Source: Caldilineaceae bacterium
GTDB taxonomy: Bacteria > Chloroflexota > Anaerolineae > Caldilineales > Caldilineaceae
Reading direction: 5' to 3'
Length of the DNA stretch: 64,000 nucleotides
Assembly (NCBI GenBank): GCA_020846635.1
Contig: JADLDO010000041.1
Location: 124,001 to 188,000 of the forward strand
The translations under genes and the position numbers were made by a program. Position 1 is the first letter of the stretch. Every line of letters begins with the position of its first letter. Below are positions 6,539-15,446 of this stretch, in pieces. The notes under the pieces are model-generated. The model was not told the DNA's origin and ran no database searches. It saw only the letters and a program-made list of their open reading frames with translations.

Positions 6539-9394
6539 ATGCAGCCACACACCCGCCGCGCCAGTATGCTCGGCTTGACCCTTCTCACGCTTGCCGCCTT
6601 TGCGCTCCGTCTCTATCTCCTGGATGCACAGAGCCTTTGGTATGACGAAGGAGTCACCGCCGAAATCGCGCACCGCGGCATCGCCGAATTAACGCGCTGG
6701 ACTGCCGATGACATCCAGCCGCCGCTCTACTACTATGTTGTTGCCCTCTGGGGGCGCATGGCAGGGTGGAGCGAGTGGAGCCTGCGTTATCCCTCTGTCT
6801 TTTTCGGAGTTCTGACAGTGCCGCTGCTTGCGGTTGTCACCATCGCCCTGACACGGCGCCGCGCCGCCGGGCTGCTCGCGGCCTCCCTCGCCGCATTCCA
6901 TCCATTGCTGCTCTACTATAGCCAAGAAGCGCGCATGTATTCCATGCTCACTGCGCTGGGCGTGCTATTGGGCTATCTGGTGATTCAAGGGGAAACGACA
7001 GCGCGCCACCGCGGTCTCTACTGGACGCTCTATGTGATTGTTGCCACTGCCGCGGTCTATACGCACTATTTTGCCTTTTTCCTGCTCCTGGCGTTGGCAA
7101 TCGCCTATTTGACCGACCAACTCTTTCTGCTGCCGCGCCTGCGTTCGTCACCGAACCCGCCGGATGTCGATGCAGACGTGCCCTCGACCCTCTCACGACG
7201 CCCTATCCTCGGCTTCCTGATCGCCAATATCGTGGTCTTGCTGCTCTATGTTCCCTGGATTACGGTACTAGCGACACGCTTCTCGGTGGACAGCAGCTAT
7301 TGGGAGGGACAGCTCAAGCTGGAAGAAGCTATCCGTCACGTTGCCATCAGCTTCACATCGGGCGAAACGGTATTGGAACAAGAGGCCACACGCCTGCTCT
7401 GGCCCTATGGCTTGTTGACGCTGATCTCGGCCATCGCGCTCTTGCTGCGCCGCGCCGTACAGCCGCGCACCATTCTCTATGCAAGTTTGTGGCTGCTGCT
7501 TCCCATTACGGCGATCTTGCTGCTCGCATCCGTCACGCCCAAGTTCAACTCGCGCTATGTGATGATCGCGCTGCCAGGGCTACTCTTGCTCTGGAGTGCC
7601 GGGTTGGCATCGCTCATTCGCCTGCGCGGTTGGGACTGGGCCAATGTGCTGCGTACGCCCTTTGTCCGGCTGCAAGCCCTCTTGGCATTGCTCGTTGTGA
7701 TTCTTCTCCATACAGGCTTCTTCTATGCCGATCGCAATTGGTTCCAGGAACCTGCCTTTACGAAGGCCGAATGGCGCGAACTGAGCGAATATGTGCGCTG
7801 GCGCATTCAGCGTGAAGGCAATCTCGACAAGACGCTGATCGTCCTGGAGAGTGGTCACGCCTGGCCTGTCTGGAACTACTACGCGCCCGACCTGCCGCCG
7901 CTGCGCTTGCCCGATCTGCAAATTCTCGATGTCAATGCTGTGCTGGACTATGACGACAGCGCCGGCCCCATCCATGACGCGCTCATCAACCACGACAACG
8001 TCTGGCTCGTCCAGTGGCAGGCGAAGGTAGTTGACCCAATGGGCATCGTGCCGCTGCAACTGGAGTTGGCAGGTGAAGAGGAGGAGATGGACGTTGAGTT
8101 CTGGCAGGTGCGCCTACGTCATTTCCGCGACGTTTCTGCCGAACGAGTCTTGACCCGTCCCATCGCCATCACCGAGAAAAGCGTCAACTTCGCCAACCAG
8201 ATCTACCTGGCCGATTACGAAGTGGCAGCGAATGGCGATCTCTTGCTCTATTGGCAGCTCCATCCCGAACACCCGATCCCCATGCCCGACCTGCAAATCG
8301 TCGGCGAAACCTTTACCGGAGATGGCATCCCGTTTCATCGCATTGATGATCGCCGCCCTGTAGGATACGACTATCCCCCCTTGCGCTGGACCAACGATCA
8401 GATCAATGTCGGTCGTATTCCAGCCGCCGAATGGGCCGGAGCAGGCGCGCTGGCAGGACATTACCGCGTGCGTCTCAGCGTCTATGACACCAACGGCGAC
8501 CTCTCCGGGCTGGATATTATTGGCTCCCAGGGCCAGCCTGCGGGCGCGCTGACCACATTGGATGTCGATCTCCCGGTCGCCGTTACCGGCCCAGACATCG
8601 ATCCCGTTCCCGATACGTTTGTCCAGCTTTTCCCCGACATTTTCATGCAAGTGGGGCTGCTGGCGAACCAGGCCGAACCGGGTCAAGCCTTTACCGCTGA
8701 GTTCGATTGGTATGCGGAACGGGATGTTAAGGTGGATTTTGATCTGCGCGTCCGCTGGCGCTTGCAGCGCACCGGCGAGGTGCTGGGGGAACAGACGCTG
8801 CGCGTCAGCCCTGGCTTGCCCACAACGCGCTGGCCCGACGATGAGCTACTCCACAACATCAAACAACTACGGACGCCGCTGGATCTGCCCGCAGGCATCT
8901 ATTGGCTGGAGGTTGGCCTAACGTCTCCCGGAAGCCTCTTTGTGCGTATCCCCTTCCAGGTTTCAGGAAGCTCACGCCTGTTCGAGCCACCTGCCTATCA
9001 GACGCCGGTGGATGCGCTTTTTGGCGACACACTCAAACTGCTCGGCATCATTGAACCGCTGCAAATCAATCCACACGCCAATCAGCAAGTCGCCATGACA
9101 CTCGTCTGGCAGGCAAATGAGCGGATGGACGCTGACTATACGGCCTCTGTGCAATGGCTCGACACAGAAGGCAAACTGGCTGCCCAAGCCGATCTGCCGC
9201 TGCCCGGTGGCTCAAGCAACTGGCTGCCCGGTCAGGTCGAACTCCAGACGATCTTTATCACTGCGCCAGAGATACCCGGCGATTACCAGGTGGTCGCTGC
9301 CGTCTATGATGCCAATGCCGCCGACTTTCCGCGCCTGCTCACTGCCGAAGGGCGCGATCTCGTCGAGCTGGGTGTTGTCACGGTTCAACCCTAA
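6539..9394 (+). CDS. GT39/ArnT-like membrane glycosyltransferase with large extracellular C-terminal region
   Basis: 951 aa. The N-terminal half (1-400) is a multi-pass membrane domain of the dolichyl-/undecaprenyl-phosphate-sugar mannosyltransferase type. It has the conserved early acidic motif QSLWYDEG, IQPPLYYYVVALWG, and HPLLLYYSQEARMYSML. Such enzymes transfer a sugar from a polyprenyl-phosphate donor to proteins or lipids on the outer face of the membrane. Residues from about 420 to the end are soluble and beta-rich, without a recognised catalytic motif, and look like repeated Ig-like modules; they may bind the acceptor. It follows the flippase-like gene by 6 nt and precedes a lipoprotein gene, suggesting one operon. 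The ATG at 6539 lacks a clear Shine-Dalgarno sequence, fitting translational coupling. Confidence 0.88.
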   Translation: MQPHTRRASMLGLTLLTLAAFALRLYLLDAQSLWYDEGVTAEIAHRGIAELTRWTADDIQPPLYYYVVALWGRMAGWSEWSLRYPSVFFGVLTVPLLAVVTIALTRRRAAGLLAASLAAFHPLLLYYSQEARMYSMLTALGVLLGYLVIQGETTARHRGLYWTLYVIVATAAVYTHYFAFFLLLALAIAYLTDQLFLLPRLRSSPNPPDVDADVPSTLSRRPILGFLIANIVVLLLYVPWITVLATRFSVDSSYWEGQLKLEEAIRHVAISFTSGETVLEQEATRLLWPYGLLTLISAIALLLRRAVQPRTILYASLWLLLPITAILLLASVTPKFNSRYVMIALPGLLLLWSAGLASLIRLRGWDWANVLRTPFVRLQALLALLVVILLHTGFFYADRNWFQEPAFTKAEWRELSEYVRWRIQREGNLDKTLIVLESGHAWPVWNYYAPDLPPLRLPDLQILDVNAVLDYDDSAGPIHDALINHDNVWLVQWQAKVVDPMGIVPLQLELAGEEEEMDVEFWQVRLRHFRDVSAERVLTRPIAITEKSVNFANQIYLADYEVAANGDLLLYWQLHPEHPIPMPDLQIVGETFTGDGIPFHRIDDRRPVGYDYPPLRWTNDQINVGRIPAAEWAGAGALAGHYRVRLSVYDTNGDLSGLDIIGSQGQPAGALTTLDVDLPVAVTGPDIDPVPDTFVQLFPDIFMQVGLLANQAEPGQAFTAEFDWYAERDVKVDFDLRVRWRLQRTGEVLGEQTLRVSPGLPTTRWPDDELLHNIKQLRTPLDLPAGIYWLEVGLTSPGSLFVRIPFQVSGSSRLFEPPAYQTPVDALFGDTLKLLGIIEPLQINPHANQQVAMTLVWQANERMDADYTASVQWLDTEGKLAAQADLPLPGGSSNWLPGQVELQTIFITAPEIPGDYQVVAAVYDANAADFPRLLTAEGRDLVELGVVTVQP

Positions 9395-9462
9395 CCCTAG
9401 TTGGAGTGCCGCTGCATGCTCTGCTTGGGCCTTCTTCACTCTTTCTGCTACACTCCCATACC

Positions 9463-10779
9463 ATGAACCGACATCGACTCTGCACATGGCTCGCGCGTGC
9501 GAGCCTGGCATTTCTCACGCTGCTATTCTTGGCAGGCTGCGGCCAATTGGACCTGGGCATAGGCCCGCTGCTCTATAATGTCCTGGTCTCGCCCGATTCA
9601 ATCACGCCCAACGCTGACGGTGTGCAGGATGTAACCGAAATCCAGTACAGCCTGCGCCGTACGGCTGCGGTGAGCATCTACTTCGAAAATGCTGCGGGCG
9701 AACGTTTCTATTTTCGCCAGGAGCGCCGCCGCTCGCCGGGTGACTACCGGGTCAATTGGGGTGGCACTGTCGAAGAACCCCGCTTCATCGAAACCGATTA
9801 TGGCCCGCAAGAGATTCTCAGTTGGGTACTGCCCGACGGCTCATATACCTGGGTGATTGAAGGCCAAGAGGAAAACGGCGAGACGAGCCGCCTCACGGGC
9901 ACGATCACGCTCAGCAAAGCAGATACAGAAGTACCCGAACTGCATAACTTCGACGTCGTTCCCCAGATATTCACGCCCAATCAAGATTCGATTGATGACT
10001 ATGTGAGCATCAGCTATTTCTTGAACAAAGAGGTGGACACGGTTTCGCTCTATCTGATTGACCCTGCCGAACCTAATGTGCGCTTTTACATCGCCGAAGC
10101 GCCGGGCCTTGTCAAACCCACCGAGCCGGGCTATCACAGGTATCGCTACGAAGCCGACGTGGATCGCAATGCCGAGCCGCCTCCCGATGGCGATTACGTC
10201 CTCGTTGGCGAGGCGCGCGATGCCGCGGGCAATGCCGTACGCGTCGAACGCGCTTTGACCATCACCGAAGGCGGCAAGCCGCGCGCCGAAATTGCTCAGG
10301 GCGAAATCGTTTGGGAAGGTGAGGCGGGCCGCGTGGTGACGATGATGCTGAATGACAAGCTCTGCTTTACTACCCATATCACCAACGTAGGCACGGTCCC
10401 CATCCGCACACACGGGCCGTGGCCTGGGCAAGAGTACCTTTTTAGCCAAAATTACAACACGCTCGCTGCCAACATTGACCCCAGTTGGGGACAACAGCAT
10501 GGGGCTTGGCGTTTTGGCATCAACTTTGATACGACCGGCGTGGACTTTCCCTTCCGCTGGGCGATAGGTAGCCAGAAAGATTTAGAGATGCGCCTGATCG
10601 ATGGCAAGGAACAATGGTATCTGCTTCCCGGCAAAACGGGCGAGGTCAGTGGGTGCATCCAGATTGACCAACCCCCTCCCCTCGGCACTGTCTTTTGGGG
10701 GGGCGGACTGATTCATCAAGGGGTCGCCGTCGTCAACAACGACGTAGACCGCATCACTGTGGAAATTGGCGTGCCTTAG
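9463..10779 (+). CDS. Lipoprotein with FlgD-like Ig domains
   Basis: 438 aa. The ATG at 9463 is preferred over one at 9406 because it starts exactly at a lipoprotein signal peptide: MNRHRLCTWLARASLAFLTL with lipobox LAGC near residue 26. The mature protein would be anchored outside the membrane. Two related beta domains follow, each opening with the same signature, SPDSITPNADGVQD and PQIFTPNQDSIDDY. This is typical of FlgD/gliding-type Ig repeats that form surface scaffolds. A third region (about 285-438) holds a beta domain with paired Cys and Trp-rich loops and is not recognised. It is cotranscribed with the GT39 gene and may be an acceptor or partner of that glycosylation system (inference). 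Confidence 0.75.
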   Translation: MNRHRLCTWLARASLAFLTLLFLAGCGQLDLGIGPLLYNVLVSPDSITPNADGVQDVTEIQYSLRRTAAVSIYFENAAGERFYFRQERRRSPGDYRVNWGGTVEEPRFIETDYGPQEILSWVLPDGSYTWVIEGQEENGETSRLTGTITLSKADTEVPELHNFDVVPQIFTPNQDSIDDYVSISYFLNKEVDTVSLYLIDPAEPNVRFYIAEAPGLVKPTEPGYHRYRYEADVDRNAEPPPDGDYVLVGEARDAAGNAVRVERALTITEGGKPRAEIAQGEIVWEGEAGRVVTMMLNDKLCFTTHITNVGTVPIRTHGPWPGQEYLFSQNYNTLAANIDPSWGQQHGAWRFGINFDTTGVDFPFRWAIGSQKDLEMRLIDGKEQWYLLPGKTGEVSGCIQIDQPPPLGTVFWGGGLIHQGVAVVNNDVDRITVEIGVP

Positions 10780-10792
10780 CCTATGAACCATA

Positions 10793-10826
10793 ACCCTCCC
10801 GGAAGCTGGGCCGCTTCCGGGAGGGT
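10793..10826. repeat. GGAAGC/GCTTCC intergenic hairpin, copy 1
   Basis: A perfect 14-bp inverted repeat (arms 10793-10806 and 10813-10826) around a 6-nt loop. The core CCCGGAAGC/GCTTCCGGG recurs at 46161-46193 and 57074-57107 with different loops and with compensating stem changes. No T run follows on either strand, so this copy is not a classical terminator. It lies between two + genes and could trim or attenuate the transcript. Confidence 0.8.
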
Positions 10827-10869
10827 GGTATGCGACTACTTGGGTAAATCCCAAATTTGGAAACCACCG

Positions 10870-11874
10870 ATGGAAATTGCCGTCGTTATTATCAACTACA
10901 ACACGCGCGAACTGCTGCGGCGCTCCCTCAGCAGCCTGATCCGCGCGCAGCGCCCGCCGGGCTGCAACCTCACCATCATCGTGGTAGACAATGCCAGCCA
11001 CGACGGTAGTGATGAGATGGTCACGCGTGAATTCCCCCAAGTCACCCTGGTCGCATCCTTCACCAATCTGGGCTTCACCGGCGGCAACAACCTAGCGCTT
11101 TACCTCCTGGGCTTTCGTGTGACGCCACCCACCCTTGCTTCGCATTTGGCCCCCGCGCCGCGCAGCACGCCGCCGGACTTTGTGCTGCTGCTCAACCCCG
11201 ATGCCGAAGTGGCGGAGGACGCGATCACCGAATGGCTGGGCTGGATGGAACGCCTGCCCAGCGCGGGGATCTGCGGCGCGCACCTGCGCTATGGTGATGG
11301 CTCCTTCCAACATGGTGCATTTCAGTTCCCGTCGCTGGCGCAAGTCACGCTGGATTTCTTTCCGCTTGTGGGTCTACCCGGAACCCAACGCCTGCGCGAC
11401 AGCCGGTGGAATGGGCGCTATCCAATGGTCAAATGGCAGGGAAACGCGCCATTCCCCGTAGACTTTGTGCTGGGCGCGGCCATGTTCGTGCGCGCCGCGG
11501 CCATCAACGACATTGGTGGCTTGGATGATGGCTATTTTATGTACTGTGAAGAGATGGATTGGGCGCTGCGTATGCAAGAGGCGGGCTGGAGGGTCTACGC
11601 CATTCCCACAGCGCATGTCACGCACCATGAGGGGCAGAGCAGCCGCCAGGTGCGCTGGGATGCCTATGAACGGCTGTGGCGCAGCCGCTTCCGCTTCTAT
11701 CGCAAACATGCACAGCGCTACCCTGCCCCCTATCGTCTTGCGCTGCGACTGTTGGTACGCCTAGGCGCTGCCTGGCGCAGTCGCCAAGCGCGCCAACGCT
11801 TTGCCACAGGTGCCGCTACCGGGAAGGAGATTGCCCGTGAACTTGAAGCCTATGCCGCAATCACCCGCTTCTGA
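10870..11874 (+). CDS. Family 2 glycosyltransferase (rhamnosyltransferase type)
   Basis: 334 aa, soluble. The GT-A fold opens with VVIINYNTRELLRRSL, then IIVVDNASHDGSDEMV for nucleotide-sugar binding. The metal-binding DxD-type element sits in LLLNPDAEV, and the family end motif is GYFMYCEEMDWALRMQEAGW. This pattern is typical of dTDP-rhamnosyl- or related transferases that extend cell-surface polysaccharides. The ATG at 10870 is chosen because an in-frame ATG at 10783 would translate the palindromic repeat and adds no conserved sequence. The gene overlaps the next transferase by 38 bp. Sugar and acceptor are unknown. Confidence 0.9.
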   Translation: MEIAVVIINYNTRELLRRSLSSLIRAQRPPGCNLTIIVVDNASHDGSDEMVTREFPQVTLVASFTNLGFTGGNNLALYLLGFRVTPPTLASHLAPAPRSTPPDFVLLLNPDAEVAEDAITEWLGWMERLPSAGICGAHLRYGDGSFQHGAFQFPSLAQVTLDFFPLVGLPGTQRLRDSRWNGRYPMVKWQGNAPFPVDFVLGAAMFVRAAAINDIGGLDDGYFMYCEEMDWALRMQEAGWRVYAIPTAHVTHHEGQSSRQVRWDAYERLWRSRFRFYRKHAQRYPAPYRLALRLLVRLGAAWRSRQARQRFATGAATGKEIARELEAYAAITRF

Positions 11875-12655
11875 TCTCGCAGATTCGCAAACCGAACCGC
11901 AGTTGGTCGCCGTTGTCTTAACCAAAGACGAAGCCAGCCACATCACCGCCTGCGTGGACGCGCTGCGCTCCTGGGTCGATGCAGTTGTCGTCTGGGATTC
12001 CGGCTCCGGTGATGAAACCTGTGCGTTGGCCCAACAAGCAGGGGCGCTTTGCGTGCAGCGCCCCTTTGACAACTATGCAGCCCAGCGCCAAGCCGCGCTG
12101 GAAACGATCCAGGCTGAGTGGATTCTGTTTGTGGATGCCGACGAACGCACCACTCCCGAAGTAGCGGCTGAAATTCGCCACCGTCTGGAAGCGGATGCGG
12201 AGGCACGCCCGCCGGTCAATGGCTATTGGCTGCCCCGGCGTAACTTTATCGCCGGACGCGAGACACGCGGCAATGGCTATTATCCCGACTACCAACTGCG
12301 ACTGCTGCGCCGCGGCATGGCCCACTATGACCCGCGCCCGGTGCATGAAATTGTAACGGTGGAGGGGCGCGAGCGGTATTTGGAATCGCCGCTGAGCCAC
12401 TATAACTATCGCGATTGGCCCCATTTCCACACAAAACAACCCGGCTATTCCCGCATCGAAGCACAGAACTTGGCGGCACAAGGTATTCGCCCCCGCCCGC
12501 ACAACTTCGTGCTGCAACCTCTACGCGAATTTCGCCGCCGCTACTTCACCCTCGGCGGTTGGCGCGATGGCCTGCATGGGCTGCGCCTGGCCTTCTGGCT
12601 AGCCTGGTACTACGGCTTTCTCCCCTACTGGCTGCTCTCAAGGGATGAGAGATGA
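11837..12655 (+). CDS. Family 2 glycosyltransferase (WaaE/KdtX-like)
   Basis: 272 aa. The GTG at 11837 is preferred because AAGGAG sits 7-8 nt upstream; an ATG at 11801 has no such site. The protein shows VAVVLTKDEASHITACVDAL, the sugar-binding VVWDSGSGDET, and a central ILFVDADERTTPE metal-binding motif. It then has the GYYPDYQLRLLRRG and VHEIV segments typical of WaaE-like lipopolysaccharide-core or surface-glycan transferases. The C-terminal 40 residues include a hydrophobic helix (FWLAWYYGFLPYWLL) that may dock on the membrane. It overlaps the upstream GT2 gene by 38 bp, so translation is probably coupled. The last codons lie in an inverted repeat shared with the convergent sbcC gene. Confidence 0.88.
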   Translation: MNLKPMPQSPASDLADSQTEPQLVAVVLTKDEASHITACVDALRSWVDAVVVWDSGSGDETCALAQQAGALCVQRPFDNYAAQRQAALETIQAEWILFVDADERTTPEVAAEIRHRLEADAEARPPVNGYWLPRRNFIAGRETRGNGYYPDYQLRLLRRGMAHYDPRPVHEIVTVEGRERYLESPLSHYNYRDWPHFHTKQPGYSRIEAQNLAAQGIRPRPHNFVLQPLREFRRRYFTLGGWRDGLHGLRLAFWLAWYYGFLPYWLLSRDER

Positions 12656-12717
12656 ATTATGAAGGATGAAGTTCAGACTGCACCCCACAAGCGACGGCCT
12701 CCTTCATCTCTCATCCC
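12642..12717. repeat. Inverted repeat spanning two convergent gene ends
   Basis: A perfect 15-bp inverted repeat (arms 12642-12656 and 12703-12717) flanks a 46-nt spacer. The left arm contains the last codons and stop of the GT2 gene; the right arm contains the stop and last codons of sbcC. A second, nested GGATGAAG/CTTCATCC pair lies around 12664 and 12722. It may act as a two-way transcription stop, though the loop is long and T runs are absent. Confidence 0.6.
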
Positions 12718-15446
12718 TCCTCCTTCATCCTTTCCCCATATCCCACATTCACGCGGCTGATCCCCCCTACCCGTTCCACGCGGATCAAATTCTGTGTGAT
12801 CTGTTCAAAGGTATCATCGTGGCTGATGACAAACAACTGCCGGAAGCCGCGCACATTGAGAATTTGGCGTGCCAGTGACTCGCGGCGCGCCTCATCCAGA
12901 TTGGCTGTCGGCTCATCAAAAAAGGCCACGTCAATGCTGCTCATCTCGCGTAGCAGCGCCAGACGTACAGAGAGCGCCGCGCTCATCTGCTCGCCCCCCG
13001 ACAGTTGGCTAAAGCTGCGCAGCCGTCCATCGACCTCAAGGCTGATGCCATAGTCCTCGTTCCAGGTTAGATGGCGGCTGTAATCCTGCATCAAGTCGCT
13101 AAAAATCTGGCGCGCGCCATCGCTGATCTGCCGGTTCAGGGTAGCGCTGATATAAGGCCCTGCCTGGCGGAGCTTGGCGCGGATCGTCTCCAGCACCGCT
13201 TCTTGATCCACCATCCGCTTCATTTTGCCTTCAGCCTCAGCAACCGCCAGCGTGAGCGTACGCAGATCATTCGCTTCCCGTTCGGCCTGGCTCAAGACCT
13301 GTTCCACCTGCTGCAATTGGCCGCGCAAGGTTCCCACCGCGCGCTGCAACTCCTGCTCTCGGTTCGATGCTTGGGTATAGGTCGTGGCATCAAAGTTCGC
13401 AGCAGCCGTCCGGTGCTCATCATTGCAGCGTGTACGTGCAGCCTCCAACCCCACTAGCTCTTGGGCGAGCGCTGCCACCTCTTGGCCCTTTGCCGCCAGC
13501 CCTTCTGCCTGGCGCTGGTTGCTCAAGACCGTTTGATAGGCGGCGCGATGCGCCTGCAATGTCGCTTGCACCGCATCCAACTGCGCTTCAAGGTCGCCAA
13601 AATCCGCCAGGGCAGCCTGCAACTTCGCGAGTTCACCCTGTGCAGTTTCAACCTCGCGCCGCGCCTGCGCCAACTGCGTTTCAATCCCCTTGCGGCGATT
13701 GGCTTGCTCAGTCGCCACGGTGTAACGGCGGCGTGGATCGCCCAACGCGGCCAGGGCTTTGGTAGTCGCTTCCACCTGTTGCGCGGCATCTGCCAGTGTA
13801 GACACTTGCGTCAACGCCTGCTCAAGCTGCGTTTGGGCGCGCGCAACTTCCTCGGATGCCTTCTGGGCTTCATCGGCGCGTGGCAATTTCAACAGGGTCG
13901 CCTGCCACTTCTGCAAGGCGGCAAGCTCCTCCTTGAGCGTCGCCTCCAACGTTTGCACCTGCTTGTTCACATCGCGATAGCTGGCACGCATCTCGTCCAG
14001 TTGCGACTTGTTACGCTCCAACATCTGTTCTCGGTGGGTCTCGGTCAACGGCTGCTCACAGAGGGGGCAGACCGCGGTCTGTAGATCCGCCAGCCGCGCC
14101 GACTGCTCTTTAATCAGATCGGCCTGGCTTTTCATGTGCGCCAGTTGCTCGCGCTCCCGATCCAGTTGCGTGCGCCATTCTTCGCTTTGAGCATTCGTCG
14201 TCTGGATCTGCGCCTCCACCTTCTGCGCCTCTCCCAACTGCCGTTGCAAATCGGTGTGACGTGCCTGCAAGCGATTGAGTTGCTCCTGCTGCTGTGCCAC
14301 CACCCGCTTGGCGTCATCGAGGCGCGCCTGTTGTTGGCGCGCCCGTTCCAATTCGCCCTCTAGCCGCGTCTGCTCGATCACCGCGCCCTGAAGCTCGGCA
14401 ACAATCGCTTCTGCCGCCGCCACCTTCTCAAGCTCTTGTTGCAGGTTCTCTGCCTGAGCGACGTGCAGCGCCACCCGCTTATCCGCTGCGGCGCGCTGGC
14501 TCTCCACCTGTTGGCGTTGGCGCACGCGGCTGTCGAGGGCTTGGTGGTTGGCCTGGGCCTCTACATAGCAGGTATATCCGGCTTGGTTTTCGGCAACCAG
14601 CTTTTGCGCCACCTCAGCATCGGCCCGCGACTGCTCTGCCGCCATGTGCCGCACCTGCACGCTTTGCAGCTTGCTTTGCGCCTCTGCCAGCGCCCGCTCG
14701 GCACGCAGCACTTCTTCACGCGCGATCTCTAGTTTCGCGCGCGTCGCCTGCACAACATCCAATTCTTGCGTCGCCTTGCCCAAGTCCCGTTTGGCGCTGT
14801 CGAGCGTTGCCTTGCGTTCGGCAATCTCCGCTTCAAGTACGGGCAGCCGTTCCAGCCGAGCTTGCAAGCGGCTGATCTCGACCTCTACTTCGTTCTTGCG
14901 TGTCTTGAGCAGATTGAGCGGCTCGCGCAGTTTGTCCCACACGCGCGAATACTCCTCCACGCGCAAGAGTGCTTCAAAGACCTTTTTACGGTTCGCCTCG
15001 TTCAGCAAAAAGGCCGCGGTCAGCGTCCCCTGCGGCACGCCCACCGCATCTTTGAAGATCGAGGCGAGGTCAGCGCCAGGCTCCACCTGCAAATGCTGGC
15101 GCAAAAAGGTCAGCACATCGGCTTTGCCTTCGCAGATGCGCGCGCCCAAATCCGGATCAAAGACCACGTAATGGGCTCCGCTGCCGATCCGCCGCTCCAC
15201 CTCATAGGCGCGCTCATCGGCATTCGAGACAAAGGTAACACGCGCCTGGGCGCTCTTCGCCCCACTACGCATGAATTCGTTTTGGTTATAGTCGAGCGCA
15301 TCAAAGAGGACAAACCCTATCGCTTCGAGGATGGTACTCTTGCCGGCGCCATTATGGCCGACAATGGCGTTGACACCCTGGCTAAACGTGATCTTGGCCT
15401 TCTCATAGCTTTTCACGTTTTCCAAGTCAACCGATAAGATTTGCAT
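12711..15446 (-). CDS. sbcC: Rad50/SbcC-type SMC-like ATPase
   Basis: 911 aa, shorter than E. coli SbcC (1048) and close to archaeal Rad50 length. It works with SbcD/Mre11 to open blocked or hairpin DNA ends during break repair. Walker A is GHNGAGKST (30-38). Two long Ala/Gln/Glu/Leu-rich coiled coils run outward to a zinc-hook motif CPLC (C460 and C463) where two molecules join. The C-terminal half carries the signature LSGGEQMSAAL and Walker B FFDEPTANLDEA, then FVISHDD. It overlaps the 3' end of sbcD by 20 nt, the usual order sbcD-sbcC, so the two are cotranscribed and probably coupled. Confident. Confidence 0.95.
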   Translation of the reverse strand: MQILSVDLENVKSYEKAKITFSQGVNAIVGHNGAGKSTILEAIGFVLFDALDYNQNEFMRSGAKSAQARVTFVSNADERAYEVERRIGSGAHYVVFDPDLGARICEGKADVLTFLRQHLQVEPGADLASIFKDAVGVPQGTLTAAFLLNEANRKKVFEALLRVEEYSRVWDKLREPLNLLKTRKNEVEVEISRLQARLERLPVLEAEIAERKATLDSAKRDLGKATQELDVVQATRAKLEIAREEVLRAERALAEAQSKLQSVQVRHMAAEQSRADAEVAQKLVAENQAGYTCYVEAQANHQALDSRVRQRQQVESQRAAADKRVALHVAQAENLQQELEKVAAAEAIVAELQGAVIEQTRLEGELERARQQQARLDDAKRVVAQQQEQLNRLQARHTDLQRQLGEAQKVEAQIQTTNAQSEEWRTQLDREREQLAHMKSQADLIKEQSARLADLQTAVCPLCEQPLTETHREQMLERNKSQLDEMRASYRDVNKQVQTLEATLKEELAALQKWQATLLKLPRADEAQKASEEVARAQTQLEQALTQVSTLADAAQQVEATTKALAALGDPRRRYTVATEQANRRKGIETQLAQARREVETAQGELAKLQAALADFGDLEAQLDAVQATLQAHRAAYQTVLSNQRQAEGLAAKGQEVAALAQELVGLEAARTRCNDEHRTAAANFDATTYTQASNREQELQRAVGTLRGQLQQVEQVLSQAEREANDLRTLTLAVAEAEGKMKRMVDQEAVLETIRAKLRQAGPYISATLNRQISDGARQIFSDLMQDYSRHLTWNEDYGISLEVDGRLRSFSQLSGGEQMSAALSVRLALLREMSSIDVAFFDEPTANLDEARRESLARQILNVRGFRQLFVISHDDTFEQITQNLIRVERVGGISRVNVGYGERMKEEG

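Noticed and set aside
10783-10869. Upstream extension of the GT2 gene from ATG 10783
   Set aside because: It would translate the palindromic repeat; conserved sequence starts at the ATG at 10870.
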